Positions 1 through 6,747 are shown, counted from the stretch's first letter. The stretch: DNA of 7,201 bases from Chthonomonadaceae bacterium (GCA_014377395.1 JACMPS010000003.1:1-7201), one strand, 5' to 3'. Notes: generated by a model from the letters alone, not told the origin. Translations and numbers: made by a program.

Positions 1-29
1 AACAGTTCTCGTGCATCTTCTCGTTGCAT
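1..29 (-). CDS. Start of a gene downstream of the ECF sigma factor, possibly an anti-sigma factor (partial)
   Basis: Only the first nine codons are inside the window; they read M-Q-R-E-D-A-R-E-L and the frame is open to the edge. The start is supported by an AAGGA motif (plus coordinates 38-42) with an 8-nt spacer to the ATG. The position, directly downstream of an ECF sigma gene on the same strand, is where the cognate anti-sigma factor usually sits. The opening residues resemble the common anti-sigma start (an acidic-Ala-Arg-Glu-Leu-Leu run before a Tyr-Leu-Asp-Gly-Glu-Leu motif). The Cys often found near the start of zinc-binding anti-sigma factors is absent in what is visible. The gap to the sigma gene is about 160 nt, longer than the usual overlap. 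The identity is inferred mainly from context; the existence of a gene start is better supported. Confidence 0.42.
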
Positions 30-68
30 CGCTTCTGTCCTTCATTCTCTGTTCGGATCGTCTCAGTG

Positions 69-105
69 AAAAAGATTTCTCTTCTCGCTTTCTACTTGAA
101 GAGAA
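69..105 (-). terminator. Weak stem-loop with T-run between sigma gene and next gene
   Basis: On the minus strand, TTCTCTTC (plus 98-105) can pair perfectly with GAAGAGAA (plus 77-84) across a 13-nt loop, and a short T-run follows (plus 69-73). The stem has few GC pairs and a large loop, so it would be a leaky terminator or attenuator at best. It lies between the sigma gene and the putative anti-sigma start, where partial termination would change their ratio. It could also be chance pairing in a TC-rich stretch. Confidence 0.22.
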
Positions 106-190
106 GGCTTTCATTCTGAGGAAATAAAGTGACTACTCTATTGACGGTTTTAATGTTTCGGGTAGTTCTGTTCTTTGGACTATCTCCCGA

Positions 191-769
191 TTATAAAAGT
201 TCCTTGATCGGGCTAAGTTTTTCTCGAAGCACTAAACGGGCGCGATTCAAGCGTGATTTCACGGTTCCAATCGGAAGTTGCATCACCTCGGCGATCTCCT
301 CATAAGTAAGTCCTTCAGTGTGAAAGAGGATAACCATCGTGCGCTGATAGTCGGGCAAACTCGAAATCGCGGATTGAAGCAAGTCGGTGCGGGCTTTGCT
401 CTGGGTGGCTTCTTCGGGAGTGGGAGCGGGGTCTTCGATTTGCCGCGAGACGCTGTTCTCTTCAAGTTCGATGTATTCCTCTAGCGAGAGGTGCTGTTTG
501 TTTTTCTGGCGCTTGCGGCGATCCAGGTAAACGTTTGTGACAATACGAAAAAGCCATGTCGAGAAATGAGAATCGCCCCGGAAGAGTTTAATTGCCGTGT
601 ATACTCGTAGAAAAGCATCTACGCTGATGTCGTTTGCGTCGTCGTAACTTCCGCTCAGGCGATAGGCGAGGTTGTAGACGCGCTTTTCGTAATTGCGGAT
701 TAGCGTATCGAAGGAGGCACGGTCGCCGCTTTTGCAACGATCAATTAATAATTTTTCTACTGGGTCCAT
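191..769 (-). CDS. RNA polymerase sigma factor, ECF subfamily (RpoE-like)
   Basis: This cytoplasmic transcription factor directs RNA polymerase to a stress- or envelope-responsive regulon. The 192-residue length is normal for ECF sigma factors. Region 2 spans about residues 20-90, with the R-V-Y-N-L-A-Y-R helix, the acidic D-D-A-N-D patch and the F-S-T-W-L-F-R-I-V-T-N motif that ends region 2. A short acidic, proline-containing linker follows (about 95-128). Region 4 occupies about 130-187, with the S-S-L-P-D-Y-Q-R segment and the HTH L-T-Y-E-E-I-A plus G-T-V-K-S-R-L-N-R-A-R. Region 2 reads D-I-S-V-D-A-F where D-L-T-Q-E-A-F is usual, a mild departure. There is no C-terminal sensory extension, so control by a separate anti-sigma factor is likely; the partial gene at the left edge is the candidate. 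No Shine-Dalgarno is visible before the ATG. The heptad repeat 839-866 lies about 70 nt upstream. The regulon is unknown. Confidence 0.95.
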   Translation of the reverse strand: MDPVEKLLIDRCKSGDRASFDTLIRNYEKRVYNLAYRLSGSYDDANDISVDAFLRVYTAIKLFRGDSHFSTWLFRIVTNVYLDRRKRQKNKQHLSLEEYIELEENSVSRQIEDPAPTPEEATQSKARTDLLQSAISSLPDYQRTMVILFHTEGLTYEEIAEVMQLPIGTVKSRLNRARLVLREKLSPIKELL

Positions 770-838
770 AATTTAGGTACAGGGGTAGGGTCGGGATAGG
801 TCTTTGCAGGTTTGCTTAGAGTTGTGGTGTCCGTATTC

Positions 839-866
839 TCAACACTTAATCCTTAACACTCAATAC
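839..866 (-). repeat. Degenerate heptanucleotide tandem repeat, four units
   Basis: Read on the minus strand, four consecutive 7-nt units fit the consensus G-(T/G)-(G/A)-T-T-(A/G)-A with no gap. The first unit follows an A-run right after the stop codon of the DUF4446 gene. A related three-unit copy lies at 2573-2593 on the other strand. Both are intergenic, preceded by an A-run, and in sense orientation just downstream of a gene. On the minus strand the array also contains TTGAGT and, 17 nt further, GAGAAT, so it might supply a weak promoter for the sigma gene; that part is speculative. Confidence 0.7.
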
Positions 867-870
867 TTTT

Positions 871-1365
871 TTAGTTGGCTTCACGCAGGGCGCGTTCCTC
901 CTCTTGCGAGAGGGTATGGCTTGCGCGTCCGTCCCGAATGGCTTTGCTGTAGACACGCACATCGTTGCGGGAATAAACGCTACTCAGCACAAACCCATTG
1001 TTGTTGAAATCAAGCAGAGCGAGCGAAAAACTCTGCTCACCGCCTACGTCCTCAAAGGCATCAAAGCGAACCAGCCCGGTTTTGCGAAGACACGCGGGCA
1101 TTTGCGCTTGCAAGATAGCGACGGCTTGCTCCAGAGTTTCCATGCGTCGCTCGCCGGTTCGTACAATTTCGAGGTGCGTGGTCAAGGTTTGTTCGATGTC
1201 GCCGCCCGCTCCGCCCGTAAGTGCGTCCAATCGAGACATAAGTTTCCTCATTCGGAGGGAAAGTGCCATAATCAATACAAGCGCAATGAGGGTGAGAGCG
1301 GCAAAGGTGACAAGCAACAAAGCCTGAACCTTTCCCGCCTCTAACTCGCGCATCAAAGAATCCAA
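871..1365 (-). CDS. DUF4446 family membrane-anchored protein
   Basis: The function of this family is unknown. The 164-residue protein has a short N-terminus, one strongly hydrophobic segment at about residues 13-37, a basic stretch (R-M-R-K-L, 38-42) that favours a cytoplasmic C-terminal part, and a helical, probably coiled-coil stretch at about 55-90. The C-terminal domain (about 93-160) carries the block by which I recognise the family: G-L-V-R-F-D-A-F-E-D-V-G-G-E, then S-F-S-L-A-L-L-D and N-N-N-G, then a Ser-Ser-x-Tyr-Ser-Arg stretch. The start is uncertain. The TTG at 1365 has GAGG about 10 nt upstream; the in-frame ATG at 1353 has no RBS and would shorten the protein by four residues. 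It is divergent from the signal peptidase gene, with about 90 nt between them, and is followed on the same strand by the ECF sigma gene about 100 nt downstream. Two plus-strand open frames over it are antisense shadows. Confidence 0.87.
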   Translation of the reverse strand: MDSLMRELEAGKVQALLLVTFAALTLIALVLIMALSLRMRKLMSRLDALTGGAGGDIEQTLTTHLEIVRTGERRMETLEQAVAILQAQMPACLRKTGLVRFDAFEDVGGEQSFSLALLDFNNNGFVLSSVYSRNDVRVYSKAIRDGRASHTLSQEEERALREAN

Positions 1366-1456
1366 AAGTTGCGTACCTCATCTAAAGAAAGTTCAACGCT
1401 GTGTGCGGGTTCGGGTCTATCCCAAACTTTTTATTTCACCCGGCTTTCCAATCGTT

Positions 1457-1984
1457 ATGCTAAAATCACTCTCGCCGATAGCCCGCCGTCAAACTCTCTT
1501 TGTAGGAGTATTTTTGATCGTCGTATTTTTGTTCGTCTTCACATTTCGCCTCGGAATTGTGCGGGGTGAAAGCATGATGCCAACTTATCAAAACGGGCAA
1601 TCGGTGCTGGTGCGTCGGCAAAGTTTTCTCAACTCAAAATTTAAGCGCGGCGATGTCGTCGTTTTGCAAAAAGGACGCGACGTGATCATCAAGCGCGTGG
1701 CTTATCTTCCGGGCGAAGAGGTGAAAGACCCTGCGTTGGTCAACGTCAGTTATGTACGCGATTTGCTCGACTACTACGAACAATCGCCCCGCTTGACTTC
1801 TGACGGAAAGAAAAGCATGGTTCCTCGAATTTTCGTTCCAGCAGGGTTTATCGTCGTGCTGGGAGACAACCCGGCAGTGTCGGAGGACAGTCGCTTTTTC
1901 GGACCGGTTCCCTTACGTGACGTGCTGGGCAATGTCATCGCCTCCCCTCCCGCTCCTGCGGGTCTTACTCCGGCAAACGAGTAG
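1457..1984 (+). CDS. lepB: Type I signal peptidase (S26 family)
   Basis: This membrane-bound Ser/Lys protease removes Sec and Tat signal peptides on the outer face of the cytoplasmic membrane. With the ATG at 1457 it has 175 residues and one N-terminal transmembrane segment (about 12-31), followed by the catalytic Ser39 in G-E-S-M-M-P-T and the general-base Lys79 in I-I-K-R-V, then G-D-V-V-V upstream of the Lys and the box E motif G-D-N (136-138) with S-E-D-S-R-F-F-G-P-V. All key residues are present. The frame is open upstream to a GTG at 1403 (18 extra residues). I prefer 1457 because it leaves the short cytosolic tail usual for the family, although neither start has a clear RBS. The protein is small, with a short insert between the Lys box and box E. 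The secreted hydrolase two genes downstream is a plausible substrate, but the enzyme is a general housekeeping one. Confidence 0.94.
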   Translation: MLKSLSPIARRQTLFVGVFLIVVFLFVFTFRLGIVRGESMMPTYQNGQSVLVRRQSFLNSKFKRGDVVVLQKGRDVIIKRVAYLPGEEVKDPALVNVSYVRDLLDYYEQSPRLTSDGKKSMVPRIFVPAGFIVVLGDNPAVSEDSRFFGPVPLRDVLGNVIASPPAPAGLTPANE

Positions 1985-2056
1985 CCCCTTTAGTTTAGCG
2001 CTCTTCTTCCCTTTCTGTATACCGCCTCACCAAGACTTATTCGATTGCACCTTATT

Positions 2057-2554
2057 ATGATAGACGCAAATCTCCTCATTTTTCCTACAGTTTTCTGGGG
2101 CGACATCGTTGCCACCTTTTCCATAAAGGCTTCAGAAGAGGTAGAAAAGGCACCGATCACGGCGGTTCTCGTGTTTGCAATGGAGGGAGAACGGTTTGTA
2201 GTGGCGGATATTGTCGGGCGGGGGTGGTGCATTCCGGGGGGACATCTGGAAGCGGGAGAAACCGCGCTTGAGGCACTGCACCGAGAAGTGTGGGAGGAAA
2301 TCGGCGCGAAAATCTCGGAGCCGTTTTGTCTCGGAACCTATCTGCTGACTCTGCCCGAAGGCAAAAAGTCGCTGATCCCTACCTATCTCGCGGACGTTCT
2401 GGAATACGGCGAACGACCTCTCAACATGGAATCGCAGGGCATCTGCACCATGAGCCGCGATGAACTACAAGAGCGATATTTTACCTGGGATGCTTTGATC
2501 GAAGCGGTTTCCGATCTCGCCCTGACCACTCAACGAAAACTGAAAACACGGTAG
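2057..2554 (+). CDS. Nudix hydrolase
   Basis: This is a cytoplasmic, metal-dependent hydrolase of a nucleoside diphosphate linked to another group; the substrate cannot be read from the sequence. With the ATG at 2057 the protein has 165 residues. The complete 23-residue Nudix box is at residues 62-84: Gly, five residues, Glu68, seven residues, then R-E-V-W-E-E-I-G-A, with every consensus position filled. The W-C-I-P-G-G strand leading into the box is also typical. The N-terminal strand (about 6-24) is hydrophobic but is more likely part of the Nudix beta sheet than a signal. A TTG at 2045 is in frame and would add four residues. No Shine-Dalgarno is visible before either, and an AT-rich stretch sits directly at the ATG, so a leaderless or short-leader mRNA is possible. 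It lies about 70 nt after the signal peptidase gene on the same strand, with no terminator seen between them. Confidence 0.92.
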   Translation: MIDANLLIFPTVFWGDIVATFSIKASEEVEKAPITAVLVFAMEGERFVVADIVGRGWCIPGGHLEAGETALEALHREVWEEIGAKISEPFCLGTYLLTLPEGKKSLIPTYLADVLEYGERPLNMESQGICTMSRDELQERYFTWDALIEAVSDLALTTQRKLKTR

Positions 2555-2572
2555 AAGCAGAGATGAGAAAAA

Positions 2573-2593
2573 GTGTTAAGGGTTGAGTGTTGA
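2573..2593 (+). repeat. Degenerate heptanucleotide tandem repeat, three units
   Basis: Three consecutive 7-nt units (2573-2579, 2580-2586, 2587-2593) fit the consensus G-(T/G)-(G/A)-T-T-(A/G)-A, after an A-run at 2568-2572. Over about 20 nt it matches the minus-strand array at 839-866, with the only differences at purine or G/T positions. It begins 18 nt after the Nudix stop codon, in the sense orientation of that gene. The 110 nt between this repeat and the hydrolase gene hold no other feature I can name, apart from the RBS of the hydrolase. Confidence 0.68.
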
Positions 2594-2703
2594 GATAGAG
2601 ATTTTCTTCCCTGTATTTCTCTGTGTCTCTAGCGAGGCGGGTGGTACGTAAGGTGAGGCACTCTGAGTGATCAAATTTCAAGGCTATTAAAAAAGGACAT
2701 TCG

Positions 2704-5238
2704 ATGAGACAAAAGATAGGAATTGCAGGGATATTCGTGTTGGGACTTGCGCTATCCGGCGGGGCAAGCGCACAGGAAAAAGCGGACAAAGGGACAGAAA
2801 ACAAAGAAATCGTCTTGCGGGAGGCAATTGTGATTCCGTCAGTTGGACGGTATGGGCGTACCGGGATTTATGAGGATGCCCTACTCGCGCAACGAATTGC
2901 AGGGAAGCGGGAAATGCCGCAAGTCGGAGAAAAGATTGTGCTTCCCGACGGAAAGACACGCCTCTGGAAATCTTTGTCCGCTGACAAAGACGGTGTGTTT
3001 CAAGATGCTGCGCTCAATGGCGGCTACGTTGCAATGTCGGTGAGTGTCGCTTCTCCCCAATTCATGATTCTGGAAGCGACAGGGCATACAATGGTTTATG
3101 TCAATGGTGAACCGCGCATCGGCGATCCGTACAGCACGAGCTATGTTCGCCTTCCCGTCACCCTCAAAGCAGGGAAAAACGAACTGCTGTTTTCGGTGGG
3201 GCGCGGGCGTCTACAGGCGCGGCTGACGCCCCCGAAAGCGTCTTTGATGCTGAGCACCGGAGACCTGACTCTTCCCGATTTCGTGGTGGGAGAGCGAGAC
3301 ACGCAGTGGGGTGGGGTGATCGTCCTCAACGCAACCGGGCAACAACAAAATGAACTGGTTTTGCGGGTCAAGCGAGAAGGGGGGCGTACCACGCAAACTT
3401 CTCTCTCCGGTCTCTCCCCGACGAGTTTGCGTAAAGTTGGCTTTCGGATCGAAGGAGTTGCCTCCGATAAACCCGGCGAAGAGTCTCTTCTGCTGGAACT
3501 GGCTCAAAAACAAAATGGAGCCTGGAAAACACTCGATACCGCCTCGATAAAAGTGCGTGTCCGCAAGCCCGAAGAAACCCGCAAACGCACCTTTCTCAGT
3601 GAGATTGATGGAAGTGTTCAGTATTACGCCGTGAATCCGGCGCGACTCCTACCCAAGAAAGATTTAGCGAAAGCCTCAACGAAAAACACACCTCTCCCTG
3701 CCCTGTTTCTCTCCTTACACGGCGCAAGTGTCGAAGCCCTCGGGCAAGCCGATGCCTATGCCGCCAAATCGTGGGGACACATCGTTGCACCCACCAATCG
3801 CCGCCCCTACGGGTTCGATTGGGAGGACTGGGGACGACAGGACGCGCTGGAAGTGCTACACCTCGCACAGAAGACGCTGAAAACCGATCCCCGCCGGGTC
3901 TATCTCACCGGACACTCAATGGGAGGACACGGAACCTGGCAAATCGGTGCTACGTTCCCCGATCAATTCGCCGCGATTGCGCCAAGCGCGGGTTGGATCA
4001 GTTTTCTTTCCTATGGGGGCGCACCTCGCCCCGAAAACCCCGATGCAATCCAAACGATGCTTACTCGTTCAACCGCTTCAAGCGATACGCTGGCGATGCT
4101 TCACAATTACGCGATGCAGGGCGTCTACATTCTGCATGGCGGCGCGGACGACAACGTTCCCGCCTCAGAAGCGAGAACGATGAGAGAGCAACTTTCCGCT
4201 TTTCATCACGACTTCGAGTATTTCGAGCAACCCGGCGCAGGGCATTGGTGGGATATTTCCGATGAACCCGGTGCCGATTGTGTGGACTGGCGACCTATCT
4301 TCGATCTGTTTTCACGGCATACGCTCCCGACACCTGAAAGCGTCCGTTATGTGGACTTCACAACGGCAAACCCGGCGGTGTCTTCACGCTGTTTCTGGGC
4401 GACTGTCGAAGCGCAAGAAAAAGACCTTTTGCCGTCACGCATACAGATTCAACTCGATTTCTACAAACGCCGCTTCGTTGGCAAGACCGAAAACATCTCT
4501 CGGCTTTCGCTCGACGTGTCGCCCTTAGAGAAGGGTGGAATGCTCTCTGTGGAATTGGAAGGGCAGAAACTGGAAAACATTTCCTATCCGAGTTCCGGGA
4601 GCAGGCTTACCCTCTGGCGTAAAAAGGGAACCTGGACGGTGGGCTTACCCGCACCCGCCGCGTGGAAAAGCCCTCAACGTTCGGGTCCGTTTAAAATGGC
4701 GTTCGGTCATCGGATGCTTTTTGTCTACGGCACAAAAGGCACCTCGGAGGAAAACGCACGATCTTTCCCAAAGGCGCGGTTCGATGCCGAAACGTTCTGG
4801 TATCGCGGCAATGGCTCGATTGAAGTGATCGCCGACACAGCCTTCAGTCCAAAAGCAACGCAAGACCGAAATGTGATCCTCTACGGGAACTCGGACAACA
4901 ATGCCGCTTGGAACCTTTTGCTGGTGGACTGCCCGATTCAGGTGAAGCGAGGAAGCGTTCAGGTCGGCACTCAGACTTATACGGGCGAGGATTTAGCGTG
5001 TTTGTTTTTGCGTCCTCGCCCCGGAAGCGAAACGGCACTGGTGGGCGTGGTCTCGGCAACGGGAGAAGCGGGGTGGACAGTCGCGGAACGTCTGCCGTAT
5101 TTTGTTTCGGGGGCAGGCTATCCTGATGTGACCGTCATCAGTGCGGAAATGCTGTCGCAGGGGGTTAAAGGAATACGCGCCACCGGTTTCTTCGGACCCG
5201 ATTGGAGCCTGAAAGGGGCGGATTTTGTTCTGAAGTAG
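2704..5238 (+). CDS. Secreted alpha/beta-hydrolase, prolyl oligopeptidase-like serine hydrolase with extra flanking domains
   Basis: This is an exported esterase or peptidase of the prolyl-oligopeptidase/PHB-depolymerase-like group; the substrate is unknown. AAGGA at 2693-2697, six nt before the ATG, fixes the start. Residues 1-23 form a Sec signal peptide (M-R-Q-K, hydrophobic core, cleavage after A-S-A). Residues about 30-175 look like a beta-sandwich resembling carbohydrate-binding-type jelly rolls (V-Y-V-N-G-E, then L-K-A-G-K-N-E-L-L-F). Residues about 190-290 form another beta-rich stretch. The hydrolase core covers about 300-545: oxyanion motif L-H-G (338-340), nucleophile elbow G-H-S-M-G-G with Ser405, Asp482 in H-G-G-A-D-D-N-V-P, and His514 in G-A-G-H-W-W. 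The 300 residues after the core are beta-rich, end in a segment starting N-V-I-L-Y-G-N (723-729), and match no domain I can name. At 844 residues it is much longer than a minimal esterase. The adjacent regulator gene is convergent and shares no promoter with it. The triad makes an active enzyme likely; esterase versus peptidase is open. Confidence 0.9.
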   Translation: MRQKIGIAGIFVLGLALSGGASAQEKADKGTENKEIVLREAIVIPSVGRYGRTGIYEDALLAQRIAGKREMPQVGEKIVLPDGKTRLWKSLSADKDGVFQDAALNGGYVAMSVSVASPQFMILEATGHTMVYVNGEPRIGDPYSTSYVRLPVTLKAGKNELLFSVGRGRLQARLTPPKASLMLSTGDLTLPDFVVGERDTQWGGVIVLNATGQQQNELVLRVKREGGRTTQTSLSGLSPTSLRKVGFRIEGVASDKPGEESLLLELAQKQNGAWKTLDTASIKVRVRKPEETRKRTFLSEIDGSVQYYAVNPARLLPKKDLAKASTKNTPLPALFLSLHGASVEALGQADAYAAKSWGHIVAPTNRRPYGFDWEDWGRQDALEVLHLAQKTLKTDPRRVYLTGHSMGGHGTWQIGATFPDQFAAIAPSAGWISFLSYGGAPRPENPDAIQTMLTRSTASSDTLAMLHNYAMQGVYILHGGADDNVPASEARTMREQLSAFHHDFEYFEQPGAGHWWDISDEPGADCVDWRPIFDLFSRHTLPTPESVRYVDFTTANPAVSSRCFWATVEAQEKDLLPSRIQIQLDFYKRRFVGKTENISRLSLDVSPLEKGGMLSVELEGQKLENISYPSSGSRLTLWRKKGTWTVGLPAPAAWKSPQRSGPFKMAFGHRMLFVYGTKGTSEENARSFPKARFDAETFWYRGNGSIEVIADTAFSPKATQDRNVILYGNSDNNAAWNLLLVDCPIQVKRGSVQVGTQTYTGEDLACLFLRPRPGSETALVGVVSATGEAGWTVAERLPYFVSGAGYPDVTVISAEMLSQGVKGIRATGFFGPDWSLKGADFVLK

Positions 5239-5325
5239 AGGGTTTCACAGGAGAAAATCTTGAGAGAAGTGGAAAGCAAGGCGGAAGATAAATTTCCTCT
5301 CGGTCAGCGTAGATTATGGGTTCGC

Positions 5326-6621
5326 CTAAAACCGCCTTGCAAGTGCATCCGCGTGAAGACCGAAATGAGAGAGGTGGTGTACTTCAATGTTGCTGTACGC
5401 CTCCTGAAGATGATCGTGCGCTTCCGAGACCTCTCCTACACCCAGATAGGCTTCCACCCGTTCCAAAATCAGCCCGGTATGGAAATAGGGGTTGTCCCCC
5501 GCCTCCGGGTTGAGGATCGCCAGGGCGTTCGCAGGCTGACCTATCTTCAATAATATAGAGGCTTTATCGCTTTCACGCACCCTCCTGTGAATGGGGTCGT
5601 CACATCGGGCAACAACTTCGCACGCACGATCCATAAAGGCGAGGCCCCCTTCTATTGATCCGTCTTCGATAAGCAATTCTCCTATCCACGACAATATCCA
5701 GCCCTCCTGATAAGGGCGTTGCACAACTGAGAGAAGCCGATGAAAGCGTTCCAGACTCTGCCGGGGGATCAGTTTCGCTCCACGCAAACTCGACGCATGG
5801 GCAGAGTAAATTCCTGCCGCAATCCAGAACCCCTCTCGGTAAGAATTTTCGGGTGCGATCTCCAGAGCGCGGTTTGCGAACGTCCCCATTTCCTCAAAAC
5901 GCTCCTGATCGGAGAGAAAGTGCGCGTGTTCCGTGTAGATTTGTGCCAGCAAGTTCCGGGCGGCTACGTTACGTGAAGCGAGCGTCCATACCTGCGCTTC
6001 CAAAGTCAAGAGGTGCAGTTCGATCATGCGGCTCTGCATCAAAACATAACGTCGCGCAAAGAGGGACTCGAATCGGTGTTCCAGTGACTCCAGCGTCTGC
6101 GCTCCCGGTTCGTCCGGCGTCCATAGCCAGAGCCGCTTTGTAGACAAAGCAATGCGTTCTTCCGGTGCTACTCCGAGAATCCCACATAAATCGTCCAGTC
6201 GTTCTTCCGGAAAGGACGCTTCAGAATTTTCCCATCGGCGAACACTTCGTGAGGACACACCGAGGCTCTCTGCGGTCTCTTCGACAGTCAGTCGTCTCCG
6301 CTGTCGCATTGCCCGTAACAAATCACCAATGGCGGGGGCGTGTCCGGCGCGTTCTACAAGATCGGCTTTGCTCTTCTCCGCACTCTCTCGCAACCGCAAC
6401 ACAGCACGTGGGGCTTCCACCAGCGCAAGAGCCTGCTCACGTTGTTCGGGCGTGACCTCCAGCACCTTCAATACGGCTTCCAGTTCCGCCAGACGTGGCT
6501 GAGACACGCCTGTCTCCCAACGATTAACCGTGACGCGAGAGAGACCGGCTTTCGAACCGACCCTCTCCAGGGTCAGGCATCGGGCTTTACGAATCTGTCT
6601 GAGATAATCGCCAATCTTCAT
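5326..6621 (-). CDS. Transcriptional regulator with two XRE-type HTH domains and a helical TPR-like C-terminal half
   Basis: This is a probable cytoplasmic DNA-binding regulator of 431 residues. The first HTH (about 3-60) has L-R-Q-I-R-K-A-R-C-L-T-L-E-R-V and S-R-V-T-V-N-R-W-E-T-G. A second HTH follows at about 98-156, with L-R-A-M-R-Q-R-R-R-L-T-V-E-E-T-A and S-S-R-S-V-R-R-W-E-N. The two align over their whole length (shared I-G-D, L-R, L-T, V-x-R-W-E), so they probably arose by duplication. A charged linker (about 75-97) separates them. Residues about 180-431 are amphipathic helices with Ala/Leu spacing typical of TPR-like repeats, for example the stretches around 245-265, 325-340 and 375-395, and may bind a peptide or partner protein. 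The ATG at 6621 places the first HTH at the N-terminus, as usual, but has no clear Shine-Dalgarno. The dyad 6724-6747 upstream is a candidate autoregulatory operator. Targets and signal are unknown. Confidence 0.88.
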   Translation of the reverse strand: MKIGDYLRQIRKARCLTLERVGSKAGLSRVTVNRWETGVSQPRLAELEAVLKVLEVTPEQREQALALVEAPRAVLRLRESAEKSKADLVERAGHAPAIGDLLRAMRQRRRLTVEETAESLGVSSRSVRRWENSEASFPEERLDDLCGILGVAPEERIALSTKRLWLWTPDEPGAQTLESLEHRFESLFARRYVLMQSRMIELHLLTLEAQVWTLASRNVAARNLLAQIYTEHAHFLSDQERFEEMGTFANRALEIAPENSYREGFWIAAGIYSAHASSLRGAKLIPRQSLERFHRLLSVVQRPYQEGWILSWIGELLIEDGSIEGGLAFMDRACEVVARCDDPIHRRVRESDKASILLKIGQPANALAILNPEAGDNPYFHTGLILERVEAYLGVGEVSEAHDHLQEAYSNIEVHHLSHFGLHADALARRF

Positions 6622-6723
6622 AAAGGTACTTTTCGACGGTAAGGCAGTCTTCTCCTCTGTTTTGTAACACTTTTGCGCCCTTTGTAGCGTTTCTGCGTCT
6701 TTCTCGCTCCATCGCTTTTTGCC

Positions 6724-6747
6724 TTGTCATACTCTGTCGTATAACAA
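6724..6747. promoter_or_regulatory. 24-bp imperfect dyad, candidate operator
   Basis: TTGTCATAC (6724-6732) and GTATAACAA (6739-6747) are inverted repeats matching at eight of nine positions around a 6-nt centre. The element lies about 100 nt upstream of the HTH regulator and overlaps its best candidate -10 box. Its size and symmetry suit a dimeric HTH protein, and two HTH domains in one chain could occupy one half-site each. It could also form a hairpin in RNA, but no T-run follows on either strand, so a terminator is unlikely. Confidence 0.45.

Noticed and set aside
904..1344. Two plus-strand open frames over the DUF4446 gene
   Set aside because: They are antisense to a gene with a clear family block and have no RBS or recognisable domain.
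1427..1443. GGTTCG-containing stretch resembling a tRNA T-arm
   Set aside because: The conserved T-arm consensus and the other arms are absent.
2607..2636. TC-rich stretch resembling another at 6690-6715 (TTTCT-x-GTCT words)
   Set aside because: The similarity is short and low in complexity; I cannot separate it from compositional bias.
3771..4265. Plus-strand 164-codon frame inside the secreted hydrolase gene
   Set aside because: It is an out-of-frame shadow over the catalytic core, whose own frame contains all triad residues; the alternative product is Arg-rich nonsense.
5260..5553. Plus-strand frame starting with TTG after AGGAG, just downstream of the secreted hydrolase
   Set aside because: More than two thirds of it is antisense to the well-supported regulator gene, and the translation shows no recognisable features. 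The AGGAG is probably accidental.
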